Positions 43,995 to 53,526 are shown, counted from the stretch's first letter. The stretch: 55,222 nt of DNA from Myxococcus xanthus (GCF_013116825.1 NZ_JABFNS010000051.1:1-55222), one strand, 5' to 3'. Notes: generated from the letters alone by a model not told the origin. Numbers and translations are program-made.

Positions 43995-44765
43995 TCAGTG
44001 CTCGGACGTGGAAGACGGCCGTGGGCGCCGGGTGGGTCTGCGCCGGGTGCGGATGGCGTAGGGCCGGTAGAAGGCCTCCCACAGGGCTGCCCGGCGTCCC
44101 CGGGGCCGGGTCCGCAGCTCACCCAGGGGCGCCCGGATGAAGAAGGACGACAGGAACAGGTAGGACGCGGTCAGCGTGAGCAGCAGCAGGATGGCCGTCA
44201 CGGCCTCGCCGGGAATCCAGGCCACCCCCGCCCGCGCCAGGAACTCGTCGAGGTCCACGGGCGGCTTCGGGTGGCTGTAGACCTTCACGAACCACGTCAT
44301 CATCAGGACCATCAGGATGGGCCCGTAGGCGCGGTTGAGCCGGGTGGAGATGGCGGAGAAGAGGGACAGCTGGATTTGGGGCCGTTCCAACTCCAGGGCC
44401 AGCTCGCGCAGGGCGTCCGGGTCCACCGGCTCGTGCCGGAGCATGGGGGCCCACCAGCCGTCCTCCAGCAGGCGCACCCGGCGGTTCCACAAGTCGTAGT
44501 AGCGGTAGCGCCGCGCTTCGATGAGGAGGAAGGACACCACCATCCAGATGCCCACCAGGAAGGTGACATGTGAGCTCTGTGTCGACGCGAAGCCGAAGGA
44601 GATGACCGCCGCCGTCGTCGTGAGCGCCCAGTTGGTGGTGGTGTCCAGGCGCGTGCGCCAGGTATCGGAGCGGTTCAGCTCCCCCCGGAACAGTTGGGCC
44701 ATGGCCTGCTGGGAGAGCCAGGGTGACTCCAGCACATCGTTCTTGTCACGTTCACGCACAGGCAT
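43995..44765 (-). CDS. DUF2270 family membrane protein
   Basis: From the ATG at 44763-44765 (MPVRERDKNDVLES, 256 residues); upstream codons in frame are basic shadow sequence. Family features: LNRSDTWRTRLDTTTNWALTTTAAVISFGF (first helix region), IEARRYRYYDLWNRRVRLLEDGWWAPML with the strongly conserved E-x-R-R-x-R-x-x-D-x-W-x-x-R, and two C-terminal helices (YGPILMVLMMTWFVKVYSH, AVTAILLLLTLTASYLFLSSFF). DUF2270 proteins are widespread and uncharacterised. Divergent from the hybrid kinase. Confidence 0.88.
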   Translation of the reverse strand: MPVRERDKNDVLESPWLSQQAMAQLFRGELNRSDTWRTRLDTTTNWALTTTAAVISFGFASTQSSHVTFLVGIWMVVSFLLIEARRYRYYDLWNRRVRLLEDGWWAPMLRHEPVDPDALRELALELERPQIQLSLFSAISTRLNRAYGPILMVLMMTWFVKVYSHPKPPVDLDEFLARAGVAWIPGEAVTAILLLLTLTASYLFLSSFFIRAPLGELRTRPRGRRAALWEAFYRPYAIRTRRRPTRRPRPSSTSEH

Positions 44766-44853
44766 CCTCCGCCGGAAGGTGGGCTGGGCAGTGGGCGTTT
44801 GCAACGCAGGCGGGGTGCGGGTGGCAAGCAGGCGAGCGGGCGCACGGGTGGCC

Positions 44854-46938
44854 ATGGCGGGCGCGCGTGTGCAGCTTGCTGACTTGAACGTGCCCGACGT
44901 GAATGCCATCCAGGCCCTGTCCCATCTCCTCCAGGAGGAACGCGAGCGCCTGGCGCGCCTGTGGGCCAAGCGCCTGCGCGCGGAGACCTATGACGTGGAG
45001 GTCCCCGGCAGGGACCTGCGCGCCCCGCTGCGCCGGTTGCTGGACGAGCTGGCCCGCCTGCTCAGGGACCGGCCCGACGACGTCGTCCGGCTCTGGCCGG
45101 AGGTGGTCCGCCCGCACGGCGCCTTCCGCTACAGCCAGAACTTCGACCCGGAGGACCTGACGCGTGAGTTCAAGTCCCTGGAAGAGGTGATGCTCCACGT
45201 CTACGCGCGCCGCAACGGTGGCTTCATCGAGCCCCAGGTGGCGGAGCTCGTGGCGGAGCTGGTGTGGGAGGCGGACGCCGCGGCCCAGGCGTCCTACGCG
45301 CGCATCCTGAAGACGGAGGAGGTGCGCTTTCGTGAAGCGGCGGTGATGGAGTCGGTGCTCAACCAGGTGGACGTGGGCATCATGCTGGCGGAGGTGGATG
45401 GCACCGTCTCCTTCGCCACGCCGCCAGTGAGCCGCCTCATGGGGGTGCCCATGCGCGCGGTGGTGGGGGGGCGGGCGGCGAACACCATCAATCCCGTGCT
45501 GACGCAGGTGAACGCGCGCCACCTCACGGGCGAGCCCTTCAAGCTGGCCGACATGCCCTTCCTGCGGGCACTCAAGGAGAAGGGGCCCGTGCGTGGGGTG
45601 ATGATGGTGGTGGAGCGCCCCGGCGGCGACACCGCGACGCTGGAGCTGAGCGCCACGCCTGTCTGGGAAGAGGAGGGCGAGCTGGCCGGAGCCATCCAGA
45701 CCTTCACCGACCGCACGGAAGCGGTGAACAAGACGAAGGCACTCCAGAGCGCGCACGGGGAGCTGCGCAGGCTCCAGGGCCGCCTGCTCCAGCGCACCCG
45801 CCAACAGGCGCTGGGACAGCTCGCCAGCGGCGCGGCGCATGCGCTCAACAACTTCCTCAACGTGCTGCGGCTGCGAATCACCCTGCTGCAACGCGAGTTC
45901 AAGCCCGAGCACCTGGAGGCGCTCGACAAGACGGTGCAGCAGATTGGCGAGCTGGTGGCCCGGCTCCAGGAGTTCAACATCCAGCGCACCCAGGAGCAGC
46001 CCACCGACGTCCCGGTGGACCAGACGGTGCGCGAGGCGCTGGAGCTGGCGCGCGGCGAACTGGAGCAGCGCGAGCACCCGGTGTACGTCGACCTGGACCT
46101 GGGCGACGCCGGCAACGTGCGCGCGGATACGGGCTTCTTCCGCGAGCTGGTGGTGAACCTCTTGCTCGTCGCGAGAGACCGGATGGAGACCGGCGGACGG
46201 CTGCACGTCTCCACGCGCGCGGACGGGGCCTCGTGGCTGACGCTGCGCATCGAGGACGAGGGCACGCCCTACGCGCCCGATGAGCTGGCGCGGCTGTTCG
46301 ACCCGCTGCGCCGGGACGCGGGCGCGCCGCAGTTGTCCCTGTTCCTGGCGGTGGCGCGGGCACAGGTGGAGCGCTGGGGCGGCGAGCTGACGGCGGAGAT
46401 CCCGGCCTCGGGCATGGGCACGGCCTTCGTGGTTCGCCTGCCCCGCGTGCATGAAGGCGCCATGTCCACCGCGCCACGTCCGGAGCCGTCACGCACGGAG
46501 GTGATGCGACCTGCGGGGCCCCGGCGCTTCCAGCAGACGCGCAGCGTGCTGGTGGTGGATGACGACCTCGACAACGCGCGGATGATGGCGGAGGTGCTGG
46601 GCGAGGAAGGCTACGAGGTCCAGGTGGCCCACAGCCCTGCGGTGGCGCTGGGGATGTGGGACCGGCGCCGCTACGACGCCGCGCTGCTGGACGCGGTGAT
46701 GCCGGAGATGAGCGGCTGGGAGCTGGCGCGCGAGCTGCGCAAGAAGACCCCTCAGGCGCTGCTGGCCATCGTCACCGGCATGGACGTGCGCGGACAGAAC
46801 CGCTCCAACCTCGCGCTGGTGGACGCCGTGTTCCGCAAGCCCATCGACGTGGGCGCGCTGGATGACTTCCTGGGTCAGTCCGACACCGCTACTTCCGAGA
46901 ACGGTGCGTCGACCCCGGGTTCCGCGCCACCCGCCTGA
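44854..46938 (+). CDS. Hybrid sensor histidine kinase/response regulator
   Basis: A 694-residue soluble protein from the ATG at 44854. The N-terminal 150 residues (LLQEERERLARLWAKRLRAE...) resemble RsbR/RsbT-co-antagonist-type sensor helices. A PAS domain follows (about 165-300, VLNQVDVGIMLAEVDGTVSFATPP). The phosphoacceptor H-box is QLASGAAHALNNFLNVLRLR (His329), with a degenerate HATPase region (about 430-545; N-box VNLLLVARDR, DEGTPY). A C-terminal receiver domain has VVDDDLDNARM, phosphoacceptor Asp613 (LLDAVMPEMSG), IVTGMD and the FRKPID Lys. No membrane segment, so a cytoplasmic signal is read. The target is unknown. Divergent from the DUF2270 gene. Confidence 0.88.
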   Translation: MAGARVQLADLNVPDVNAIQALSHLLQEERERLARLWAKRLRAETYDVEVPGRDLRAPLRRLLDELARLLRDRPDDVVRLWPEVVRPHGAFRYSQNFDPEDLTREFKSLEEVMLHVYARRNGGFIEPQVAELVAELVWEADAAAQASYARILKTEEVRFREAAVMESVLNQVDVGIMLAEVDGTVSFATPPVSRLMGVPMRAVVGGRAANTINPVLTQVNARHLTGEPFKLADMPFLRALKEKGPVRGVMMVVERPGGDTATLELSATPVWEEEGELAGAIQTFTDRTEAVNKTKALQSAHGELRRLQGRLLQRTRQQALGQLASGAAHALNNFLNVLRLRITLLQREFKPEHLEALDKTVQQIGELVARLQEFNIQRTQEQPTDVPVDQTVREALELARGELEQREHPVYVDLDLGDAGNVRADTGFFRELVVNLLLVARDRMETGGRLHVSTRADGASWLTLRIEDEGTPYAPDELARLFDPLRRDAGAPQLSLFLAVARAQVERWGGELTAEIPASGMGTAFVVRLPRVHEGAMSTAPRPEPSRTEVMRPAGPRRFQQTRSVLVVDDDLDNARMMAEVLGEEGYEVQVAHSPAVALGMWDRRRYDAALLDAVMPEMSGWELARELRKKTPQALLAIVTGMDVRGQNRSNLALVDAVFRKPIDVGALDDFLGQSDTATSENGASTPGSAPPA

Positions 46939-47120
46939 GCGCAGCGGACAGGACGACGTGGTGTCCCAGCCGGGCCGGTAGCTCGCGGCGTTACACTTTT
47001 CACTCAAGGTGTTGCGGCGTGGGTCACACCGCCAGGCCCGTTCCGCCGGGTGGGGGGCGTGTCCGAGGGGCGCGGGTGCCTCCCCAGCGCAATCTCCCTG
47101 TCTGGCTAGAACTGCGAGTG

Positions 47121-47136
47121 TGGCTCGTCGCTTGCT
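47121..47136 (+). promoter_or_regulatory. Sigma-54 (-24/-12) promoter of the secreted protease
   Basis: TGGCTCGTCGCTTGCT matches the RpoN consensus TGGCACG-N4-TTGCW at all but one defined position, with the required 10 bases between GG and GC. It is 81 bases upstream of the protease GTG at 47218, on the correct strand. Sigma-54 plus enhancer-binding proteins is the developmental/signal-responsive system used heavily by myxobacteria. Confidence 0.75.
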
Positions 47137-47217
47137 CCAGGAGCGCGGGCCCGCCGGTGCCCGCGGTCCTGATTCGGGCGTCCACCCCCGGTGGTTGCCA
47201 CCCCCACGAGGTGTTGC

Positions 47218-49407
47218 GTGAGATTCAATCTGAGAGGCCTGTTGCTGGCCGGAATGATGCTGGCCGGCGGCGGTGCCATGGCGGAAGAGGGTGCGGTCTG
47301 CGAAGGCCGTACGTCACAACCTCCCCTGCAGCGGGATGCCCAGGGGCGCGTGAAGGTGGGCGAGGACGTCGTCGCCACCTTCAAGTCACGTCAGCCCAAT
47401 GCGCGGCCGGAGGGCGTTCGCGCCAAGGCCGAGCTGGTCTGGACGGACCGCGTCAGCAGCCCAGGTGCCACGTACATCGCGCCGCACTTCAGCCAGTTCG
47501 CGCTCGCGTCGGGGGACTACGTCATCGTCCGCGCGCCGGACGGCTCGCGTGAGTACCGCTACGAGGGCTTCGGCAAGGGCGAGGGGAACGCGCCGTTGAA
47601 GGGCGGCTTCTGGAGCGGTCACATCTCCGGTGACGTCGCCATCGTCGAGCTGTGGAGCGTGGGCGGCCACGCGAAGTCCGGCTACACCATCGACCGGTTC
47701 GCTCGCGGCTTCGCCAACCTGGCGGCGCTGGGCGAGGGCCTGGACAACGAGGCTCTCTGCGGTCCGGACGACTCGCGCAACGCGCGCTGCTACCAGACGT
47801 CGGACCCGCGTCAGTACAAGCACTCGCGCGCGGTGGCCCGGCTGCTCATCAACGGCAGCGGGGCCTGCACGGGCTGGCTCGTGGGCAACCAGGGCCACGT
47901 GATGACCAACGAGCACTGCATCGGCAACACCTCGGACGCGCTCAACACCGACTTCGAGTTCATGGCCGAGGGCGGCGCCTGTACCTCCGCTTGCAACAGC
48001 TGGTTCGGTTGTCCGGGCACGGTGGTGGCCACGACCTCCACGCTCATCGCCGTGGACGCGCCCCGGGACTACGCCCTGGTGCGGCTGCCCACCAACCCCA
48101 CGGCCACCTACGGCTACCTCCAACTGCGCAACTCCACCGCGTTGGTGGATGAGCGCATCTACATTCCCCAGCACCCCGCCGCCTGGGGCAAGCACATCGC
48201 CCGCAACTCCACGCACGCGTCGGACGCCTCGGGCTTCGCGGAGATCTTCGCCCTCAACCGGCCCGCGTGCTCGCCGGGTGGCCCGCCGGACATCGGCTAC
48301 TACGCGGACACCCAGGGGGGCTCGTCCGGCTCTCCCGTCATCGCCAACTCCGACCACCGCGTCGTCGCGCTGCACCACTGCGCCAACTGCCCCAACCGGG
48401 GCGTGCCCATCACCTCCATCATCTCCCACCTGGGCTCGCTGTTGCCTCAGTGCGCGCTGCGCAGCGCCACCTGCCCGGACCCGTATGACGTCTGGATGCG
48501 CGACACCTGGTCCGACACCGGTCTGGAGCCGGACTCCGCCACCGCGGGGCAGGACATGTGGGCCAGCCCGTACATCTGGATTCGCCGCAACCCGGACGGC
48601 GTCGCCAACCCGCACGTCCACCAGAACCCCGAGCTGGGCGTGACGAACTACGCCTACGTGAAGCTGCACGGTGGGCCCCGTCCGGGCGCCACGGGGCGCC
48701 TCAAGCTGTACTACGCCAACGCCTCCACCGGTTTGGCCTGGCCCACGGACTGGACGCAGTTCGGTGACGTCGCCGTCAACGGCTTCACGCCCGACACGCA
48801 CATCGTCCAGGCGCCGTGGAGCAGCCTGCCCGGCGAGGGCCACTACTGCCTGGTGGCGCGTTGGGAGTCCGCAGCCGACCCCATGTCGTTCACCGAGACG
48901 ACGGACATCGACACCAACGTGCGTCAGAACAACAACATCATCTGGCGCAACGTGAACATCGTGGACCTGGAGTCCGGCAGCGAGGAGGTCCACTTCATCG
49001 TGCGCAACGTGCACGAGGGAATCCGGGCGCTGCGGCTGGCGGTGCGGGTGCCGGCAGCGGACCGGCAGCGGCCCTTCCCGGGGAATGGCGGCCGGGTCGT
49101 CGTGCGTCTGCCGGACGAGCTGTTCAAGCGCTGGGTGGAGGTGGGCGGCAAGGCCGAGGGCATGAAGATGCTGCGCGAGGGCGAGTTCGAGGTCGTGTCT
49201 CCGGAAGGGGGCGTGTTCCACGAGCTGCCGCTGGGCTTCCGCGAGGAGCACCAACTGCGGATGTTCTTCGAGCGCTCGGCGGACGCCACGCCGGAGCCCT
49301 ATCACCTGGAGGTCGTGCAGTTCGACCAGGACAAGCCTGACCGTGAGAGCCTGGGCGGCATCGGCTACGACATCTACACCCACGGCGAGCCGAAGCCGAA
49401 GGAGTAG
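47218..49407 (+). CDS. Secreted trypsin-like serine protease
   Basis: A 729-residue protein from GTG 47218 (MRFNLRGLLLAGMMLAGGGAMA), with a gaggtg RBS and a Sec signal peptide (cleavage about 23). A protease domain with MTNEHCIG (His233), PRDYALVRLP (Asp) and GGSSGSPVIAN (Ser370) makes an intact S1 triad, similar to the lysyl endopeptidase-like bacterial trypsin class. The C-terminal region has two beta-sandwich parts (about 430-560 and 560-715) without a named family; they may bind substrate. Expected outside the cell as a predation or nutrition enzyme. A sigma-54 promoter upstream suggests regulated expression. Confidence 0.9.
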   Translation: MRFNLRGLLLAGMMLAGGGAMAEEGAVCEGRTSQPPLQRDAQGRVKVGEDVVATFKSRQPNARPEGVRAKAELVWTDRVSSPGATYIAPHFSQFALASGDYVIVRAPDGSREYRYEGFGKGEGNAPLKGGFWSGHISGDVAIVELWSVGGHAKSGYTIDRFARGFANLAALGEGLDNEALCGPDDSRNARCYQTSDPRQYKHSRAVARLLINGSGACTGWLVGNQGHVMTNEHCIGNTSDALNTDFEFMAEGGACTSACNSWFGCPGTVVATTSTLIAVDAPRDYALVRLPTNPTATYGYLQLRNSTALVDERIYIPQHPAAWGKHIARNSTHASDASGFAEIFALNRPACSPGGPPDIGYYADTQGGSSGSPVIANSDHRVVALHHCANCPNRGVPITSIISHLGSLLPQCALRSATCPDPYDVWMRDTWSDTGLEPDSATAGQDMWASPYIWIRRNPDGVANPHVHQNPELGVTNYAYVKLHGGPRPGATGRLKLYYANASTGLAWPTDWTQFGDVAVNGFTPDTHIVQAPWSSLPGEGHYCLVARWESAADPMSFTETTDIDTNVRQNNNIIWRNVNIVDLESGSEEVHFIVRNVHEGIRALRLAVRVPAADRQRPFPGNGGRVVVRLPDELFKRWVEVGGKAEGMKMLREGEFEVVSPEGGVFHELPLGFREEHQLRMFFERSADATPEPYHLEVVQFDQDKPDRESLGGIGYDIYTHGEPKPKE

Positions 49408-49549
49408 CCGTCGCTCCGCCTGACGCGGCTTCGCTCGCGTGCCTTCCTGGCGCGGGCGGAGCCGTGACGTGTTTGCATCCGTCCGTTGCCGTGCTTTGTC
49501 TGGTCTCCGGCGCGGCGCTTCCCGCCGCGTCCTTTCCCGGAGGCAGTGC

Positions 49550-51148
49550 GTGCGGGTGGATGACCTTTGCCTGGTGCTGGTGTCCTCGCTGTTGCGGGAG
49601 GACCGTGCTCGGTGGCCTGAGCGGCTCGAGGCGCTGGAAGAGGCGCTGGGTGCGCCCTGGTCGCTGCGGCGGCTCGAGGTGCCGAGGGCGTACTCCCTGG
49701 GCGTGCGGCTCCTGGATGGGCGTGAGCTCCCGCTCGCCACGTGGCTCGACTCGTTCGATGCGGGTGGGGGGCGCTCCGTTCGCGTGGTGGACCTCGGCGC
49801 GTCCTCGTCCGAGGCGCTTCCCGCGCACATCGCCGCCGCGTTCGCCAACTCGGGAGGCGTGGTGCTGGAGGTGACCTCGGGTGGGGCGTCCTCGCTCTTC
49901 CTCCTGCGAATGCACGCCAGCCGACCGCACCTGCTCACCGCGCGGCAACTCGTGGACTTCGCCCGTGCGCAGTCGCACGCGGACCGCGTCTTCGAGGCCT
50001 GGGCGGAGTTCATCTCCGAGAACAATCAGCTCAACGACCGGCCCGCGGTGCAGGCCTCGGAGGTGCCGGACTACCTGGCCTCGCCGGACGGGTTCGTGCA
50101 CTACGACTTGAGCGGCGGTGACCTGGTGGAGGCGCTCCAGGCCACCCTTCGCCGTCACGGCGCGGACGTGACGATGCCAGACGCGCTCCGGGCCTGCTTC
50201 TACACCAGCGACCCGGACGCACTGTTTCGCGAGATGCTGTCTCCCGAGCAGCAGGCGGATTTTGTCCCGTTGGAGGAGCAGCTTCTCCTCACCGAGACCA
50301 CCACGCCGCAGCAGTTCGCTGACCTGGTCGCCGCGCAGCCCTTCGCCGCGGATGCCTGGACGCGCATCGCGCGGAACCAGAACTCGTTCCTGACGGAAGG
50401 GGAGACGCCCGTGACGGCGGAGGGTTTCGAGGCCCGTCTCCAGACGATGGCGCCGGATGGGCTCCAGTCGATGCTGGCCGGCAACCTGATGCTGGCGTTG
50501 CAGCAGGCGGCCCGGGCCCATGGCGCGGAGTTGGTCATCCCCGAGCCCTTGCGCGGATGCGTCCGGCCCGCGTTCTCCCGGGATGAGGACCCGGGGCGGA
50601 TTCCGGGCAGGGAATTGCTGCGCCTGCAGTCCAATCCCGACGTGTACCAGATGTACCTGTTCCACGAACGGGCGGCCGGGCCCGCGCTCGTGTCCGAGGG
50701 GCCGTCCTGGGACGAGGCGCGGCGTGGCTTCATGAAGGCACTGGGGGAGGCCGTTGCCTTCTCGGCCGCGCAGGGCTCGAACTTCGCGGATGCGTTCAAG
50801 CTGGCGCTCTTCGCGCTCGAGGGTCAGGCGCCGCGCTACGACGAACTGTCACCGGAGCGCGTGCCGGATTTCCTGGAGGCGGTGAAGGCCGCGGGCTTCG
50901 ACGGGCGGCCGGTGCAGGTCTTCGAGGACAGGCTGGGCTCGTTGGGGCTGTTCCGGTCGCTGGGGATGTCCGAGGAGAAGCTGCGTGGACTGCTCGCCTA
51001 CCAGCTGTCCGATGTATTTGGCGGCATGGGCTCGTGGAACGACCAGTACTTCGAGACGCCCGAGGCGCAGCAGCAGTACGACGGGGTGTCGGCGCGGCTG
51101 TTCGAGGCGCGGAGCGCGTTCTTCGTGGCCACGCTCAACGCGCGCTGA
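49550..51148 (+). CDS. Uncharacterised protein with internal duplication
   Basis: A 532-residue ORF from the GTG at 49550, which has a ggagg RBS 6 bases upstream; the frame opens earlier but the extra part is basic shadow. No signal peptide or membrane helix. The middle has two similar units: LQATLRRHGADVTMPDALRACFYTSDPDALFRE (about 185-217) and LQQAARAHGAELVIPEPLRGCVRPAFSRDED (about 315-345), sharing L-Q-x-x-x-R-x-H-G-A and P-x-x-L-R-x-C. The first 90 residues look like an alpha/beta module with YSLGVRLLDGRELPLATWLDS. I do not recognise a family. Confidence 0.7.
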   Translation: MRVDDLCLVLVSSLLREDRARWPERLEALEEALGAPWSLRRLEVPRAYSLGVRLLDGRELPLATWLDSFDAGGGRSVRVVDLGASSSEALPAHIAAAFANSGGVVLEVTSGGASSLFLLRMHASRPHLLTARQLVDFARAQSHADRVFEAWAEFISENNQLNDRPAVQASEVPDYLASPDGFVHYDLSGGDLVEALQATLRRHGADVTMPDALRACFYTSDPDALFREMLSPEQQADFVPLEEQLLLTETTTPQQFADLVAAQPFAADAWTRIARNQNSFLTEGETPVTAEGFEARLQTMAPDGLQSMLAGNLMLALQQAARAHGAELVIPEPLRGCVRPAFSRDEDPGRIPGRELLRLQSNPDVYQMYLFHERAAGPALVSEGPSWDEARRGFMKALGEAVAFSAAQGSNFADAFKLALFALEGQAPRYDELSPERVPDFLEAVKAAGFDGRPVQVFEDRLGSLGLFRSLGMSEEKLRGLLAYQLSDVFGGMGSWNDQYFETPEAQQQYDGVSARLFEARSAFFVATLNAR

Positions 51149-51251
51149 GGCGGAAGGTGTGATGGTGGGCACGGCAGCCGGGCCCTGGCTGCCTGTCCCT
51201 CCCTTGTGGCGCTGGGCGGCGGTGTCCACCTCTGACGGAGGAGGCACCACC

Positions 51252-51494
51252 ATGTCACGCAAGACGATGGACTGCCGGAAGGCGCCCAGTGACACCCACT
51301 GCACGCTGACGATTTCGGGCGAGGAGGACGAGGTATTCCAGGCGGCCATCTCGCACGCGGTCTCCGCGCACGGCCACGAGGACTCCGGTGAGCTGCGCGA
51401 GATGATTCACGGCATGCTCGAGGACGAGGCGCCCGAGGCCAGCATGGGCCGGCCCATGTCGATGCAGGAGCCGCAGCAACCGAGCAGGCACTGA
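51252..51494 (+). CDS. DUF1059 domain small protein
   Basis: An 80-residue protein from the ATG at 51252 (RBS ggaggaggc). MDCRKAPSDTHCTLTISGEEDEVFQAAISHAVSAHGHEDSGELREMIHGMLED has the DUF1059 pattern: C-x(7-8)-C, D/E-E-V-F/l, A-x-x-H-A-x-x-x-H-G, helix ending in x-x-I-x-x-x-L/M. Predicted small metal-binding protein of unknown function. The start ATG is found inside a longer open frame that is a shadow upstream. Confidence 0.82.
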   Translation: MSRKTMDCRKAPSDTHCTLTISGEEDEVFQAAISHAVSAHGHEDSGELREMIHGMLEDEAPEASMGRPMSMQEPQQPSRH

Positions 51495-51603
51495 AGGACG
51501 CGCCTGTCAGTGCGTGGGTTTTCCATGGGGAGGGCGGCGCCTCCAGGGGCCGAAACGCTGTCTGTGGTTGGGCTGGCCATGGGGGAGCACTAGAGTCCCG
51601 CCA

Positions 51604-52863
51604 GTGAGTGCCCCCCTGGACCTGGAGCGCGTCCGCCGCAAGGTGGAGGCGGGTGAGATTCTGAGCGACGCGGAGCTGGCCCTGCTCCGCGCCGAGGCGC
51701 AGCGTGGCACCGGCTCCGCCTTGCGCCTGGCCCTGGCGCACGCCCTCATCAACGCGGGCGCTGAACGTGAGGCGTTGCCCCTGCTGGAGAGCCTGCGGCG
51801 GGACTTCCCACGCGACCTGCCTGTGCGGCTGGGACTGGCGCGGGCCCTGCTCGGACTGGAGCGCCACGGCGACGCGGAGCGGCTGCTGACCGAGGTCCTG
51901 GCCCAGTCGCCAGGAGACCCGGAGGTGCTCAAGGTGCTCGCGGTGCTGGGCCTGCGGCGCGGTGAAGCGGACAAAGCGCGTGCCTACGTCGCGGATGCGC
52001 TGGCTCGCGACCCCTTCGACGCCGAGGCGCGGCTTCTGAAGGAGGAGCTGGAGTCCGTCGACCTGCCGCCTCCGTCCGTTCCCCAGGAGCAGGTGCTGCG
52101 CCCGGAGTTCACCGCCGCGCTCACCGCCGCGCTGGGCCGCGCCCGGGTGGCGTTCCGACGGCAGGGGAAGGACCTGCTCGTGAAGCTCGCCACGGGCGGT
52201 GTTGGACGCGTGGACGTGGGCTCGCTGTACGTGGCCTACCAGGAGTCCCCGGGCACGCAGGGGCTCATTGCCTACGCGGATGCGCTGGCGGCGCGGCTCG
52301 GCGGGTTGTCCTCGGGCCTGGGCGCGGAGGTCGCGGCGTTGGAAGCGCGGCTGCGTCCGGTGCTGCGCCCAGCGGACTTCGCGGCGCGCGCCGTGGGCGC
52401 CTTGCACCGCACCGGTCCCGCGGGCCTGGGAGTCTTCTACGTGCTGGAGGACGCGGAGTTCGTGCGCTACCTGCCCGAAGCCGCCCTGGCCCCCGCGGGA
52501 CTCACGCCGGAGTCGGCGGACGCGGCGGCGTGGCGCAACCTCTCCTCGCGTCTGGCTCCGGTGCGGCCCGTGCTCGTCGACCAGGGGGAAGTCCGGCTGG
52601 CGGAGGCCATCTCCGGACTCTGGGCCGTGGCGGAGGGGGACGGCCATGACGCCGCGCGGCTGCTCCTGCCTTCGCAGCGCAAGGAGCTAGCGCTGGTCGC
52701 GGGAGAGGGCCCCCTGCGCGTGGCCCTCGGACGGCGGGAGCTGGTGCTGGCCTGCCGCGAGTCGGATGCCGCCGCGTGCGAGGCTCTGGCGCGACTCGTG
52801 CCCTCGCCGGATGGAATCCCGGGCATCTTCCGCCTGACGGAAGCGGGCCTGTCCGCGGTGTGA
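51604..52863 (+). CDS. TPR-repeat protein
   Basis: A 419-residue protein from the GTG at 51604 (MSAPLDLERVRRKVEAGEILSDAEL). Residues about 28-160 are TPR-type helical hairpins (ALRLALAHALINAGAEREALPLLESLRRDFPRDLPVRLGLARALLGLERHGDAERLL, EVLKVLAVLGLRRGEADKARAYVADALARDP), a protein-interaction scaffold. The C-terminal 250 residues are helical and Ala/Leu-rich without a recognised family; they end 7 bases from the convergent DUF4230 gene. Confidence 0.75.
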   Translation: MSAPLDLERVRRKVEAGEILSDAELALLRAEAQRGTGSALRLALAHALINAGAEREALPLLESLRRDFPRDLPVRLGLARALLGLERHGDAERLLTEVLAQSPGDPEVLKVLAVLGLRRGEADKARAYVADALARDPFDAEARLLKEELESVDLPPPSVPQEQVLRPEFTAALTAALGRARVAFRRQGKDLLVKLATGGVGRVDVGSLYVAYQESPGTQGLIAYADALAARLGGLSSGLGAEVAALEARLRPVLRPADFAARAVGALHRTGPAGLGVFYVLEDAEFVRYLPEAALAPAGLTPESADAAAWRNLSSRLAPVRPVLVDQGEVRLAEAISGLWAVAEGDGHDAARLLLPSQRKELALVAGEGPLRVALGRRELVLACRESDAAACEALARLVPSPDGIPGIFRLTEAGLSAV

Positions 52864-52870
52864 GGTGGTT

Positions 52871-53485
52871 TCAGCCCGCCGTTCCCGCGGGCAACTGGTC
52901 CACGAACGACACCTCGCGGTAGCCCAGCGTGAGCAGCAGCGCCCGCAGCGAACGCTCCGCTGACTCCCGCGCCCGCCGCCGGAGTTTCCCGTTCGAGCGG
53001 ACCTCCTGCTCGAAGGCGAGGCGGGCCTTCTCCAGCAGCTGCGCCGTCTGCTCGCTGTCCAGGTTGGAGTCGATGACCTCCGTCTCGCCGGGACGCAGCT
53101 CCACCTTCACCTCCATGGGAGGCAGCACCACGTAGACGCGCGTGCCCGTCACCTGGAGATGAGAGCGGTCGAAGCGCTGGAAGTCGAAGCCCAGGTGCGC
53201 GTTCGCGAAGACGATGGCGCGGCCATGCGGATTCTGGAGCGCGTAACGCGCCCAGTTCAGCACGTCCTTCCAGAGCGCGTCCGTGGCCTGGGGCTCCGGC
53301 GTGAAGGTCACCTTCTTGTAGAGCGAGACCTCCAGCGTCTCCAGCCGGGCCACGTCCCGCATCTGCTGCACGACGGATGGCGTGTCCGGCAGCGACGGCG
53401 AGGCGGGCTTCATCAACAGCCAGGCCCCCAGCGCGCCGAGCGCGGCGCCCAGGACGACGGTGAGGACTCGCGAGAGGTGCGCCAT
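52871..53485 (-). CDS. DUF4230 family protein
   Basis: 204 residues from the ATG at 53483-53485 (MAHLSRVLTVVLGAALGALGAWLLM), which puts an N-terminal membrane anchor first. An alternative start at 53530 would overlap the XRE gene stop by ATGA, so either is possible. The DUF4230 pattern is visible: VVQQMRDVARLETLEVSLYKKVTF, a strand FDFQRFDRSHLQVTGTRVYVVLPPMEVKV, and a C-terminal helix (AFEQEVRSNGKLRRRARESAERSLRALLLTLGY). Family members are membrane-anchored periplasmic proteins of unknown function. Downstream of the XRE-cupin gene. Confidence 0.8.
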   Translation of the reverse strand: MAHLSRVLTVVLGAALGALGAWLLMKPASPSLPDTPSVVQQMRDVARLETLEVSLYKKVTFTPEPQATDALWKDVLNWARYALQNPHGRAIVFANAHLGFDFQRFDRSHLQVTGTRVYVVLPPMEVKVELRPGETEVIDSNLDSEQTAQLLEKARLAFEQEVRSNGKLRRRARESAERSLRALLLTLGYREVSFVDQLPAGTAG

Positions 53486-53526
53486 GGGGCCCAGTGTACC
53501 TCCCCGGGCAGGCGCTTCCGGCGCGC

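Noticed and set aside
47101-47120. Second sigma-54-like motif, tctggctagaactgcgag
   Set aside because: Only 8 bases between GG and GC instead of 10; the motif 20 bases downstream fits properly.
47386-50025. Long minus-strand open frame over the secreted protease and the 532-residue gene
   Set aside because: Composition is shadow-like (Arg/Val/His-rich), it lies exactly antisense to two well-supported genes with signal peptide, triad and RBS, and no motif is visible in it.
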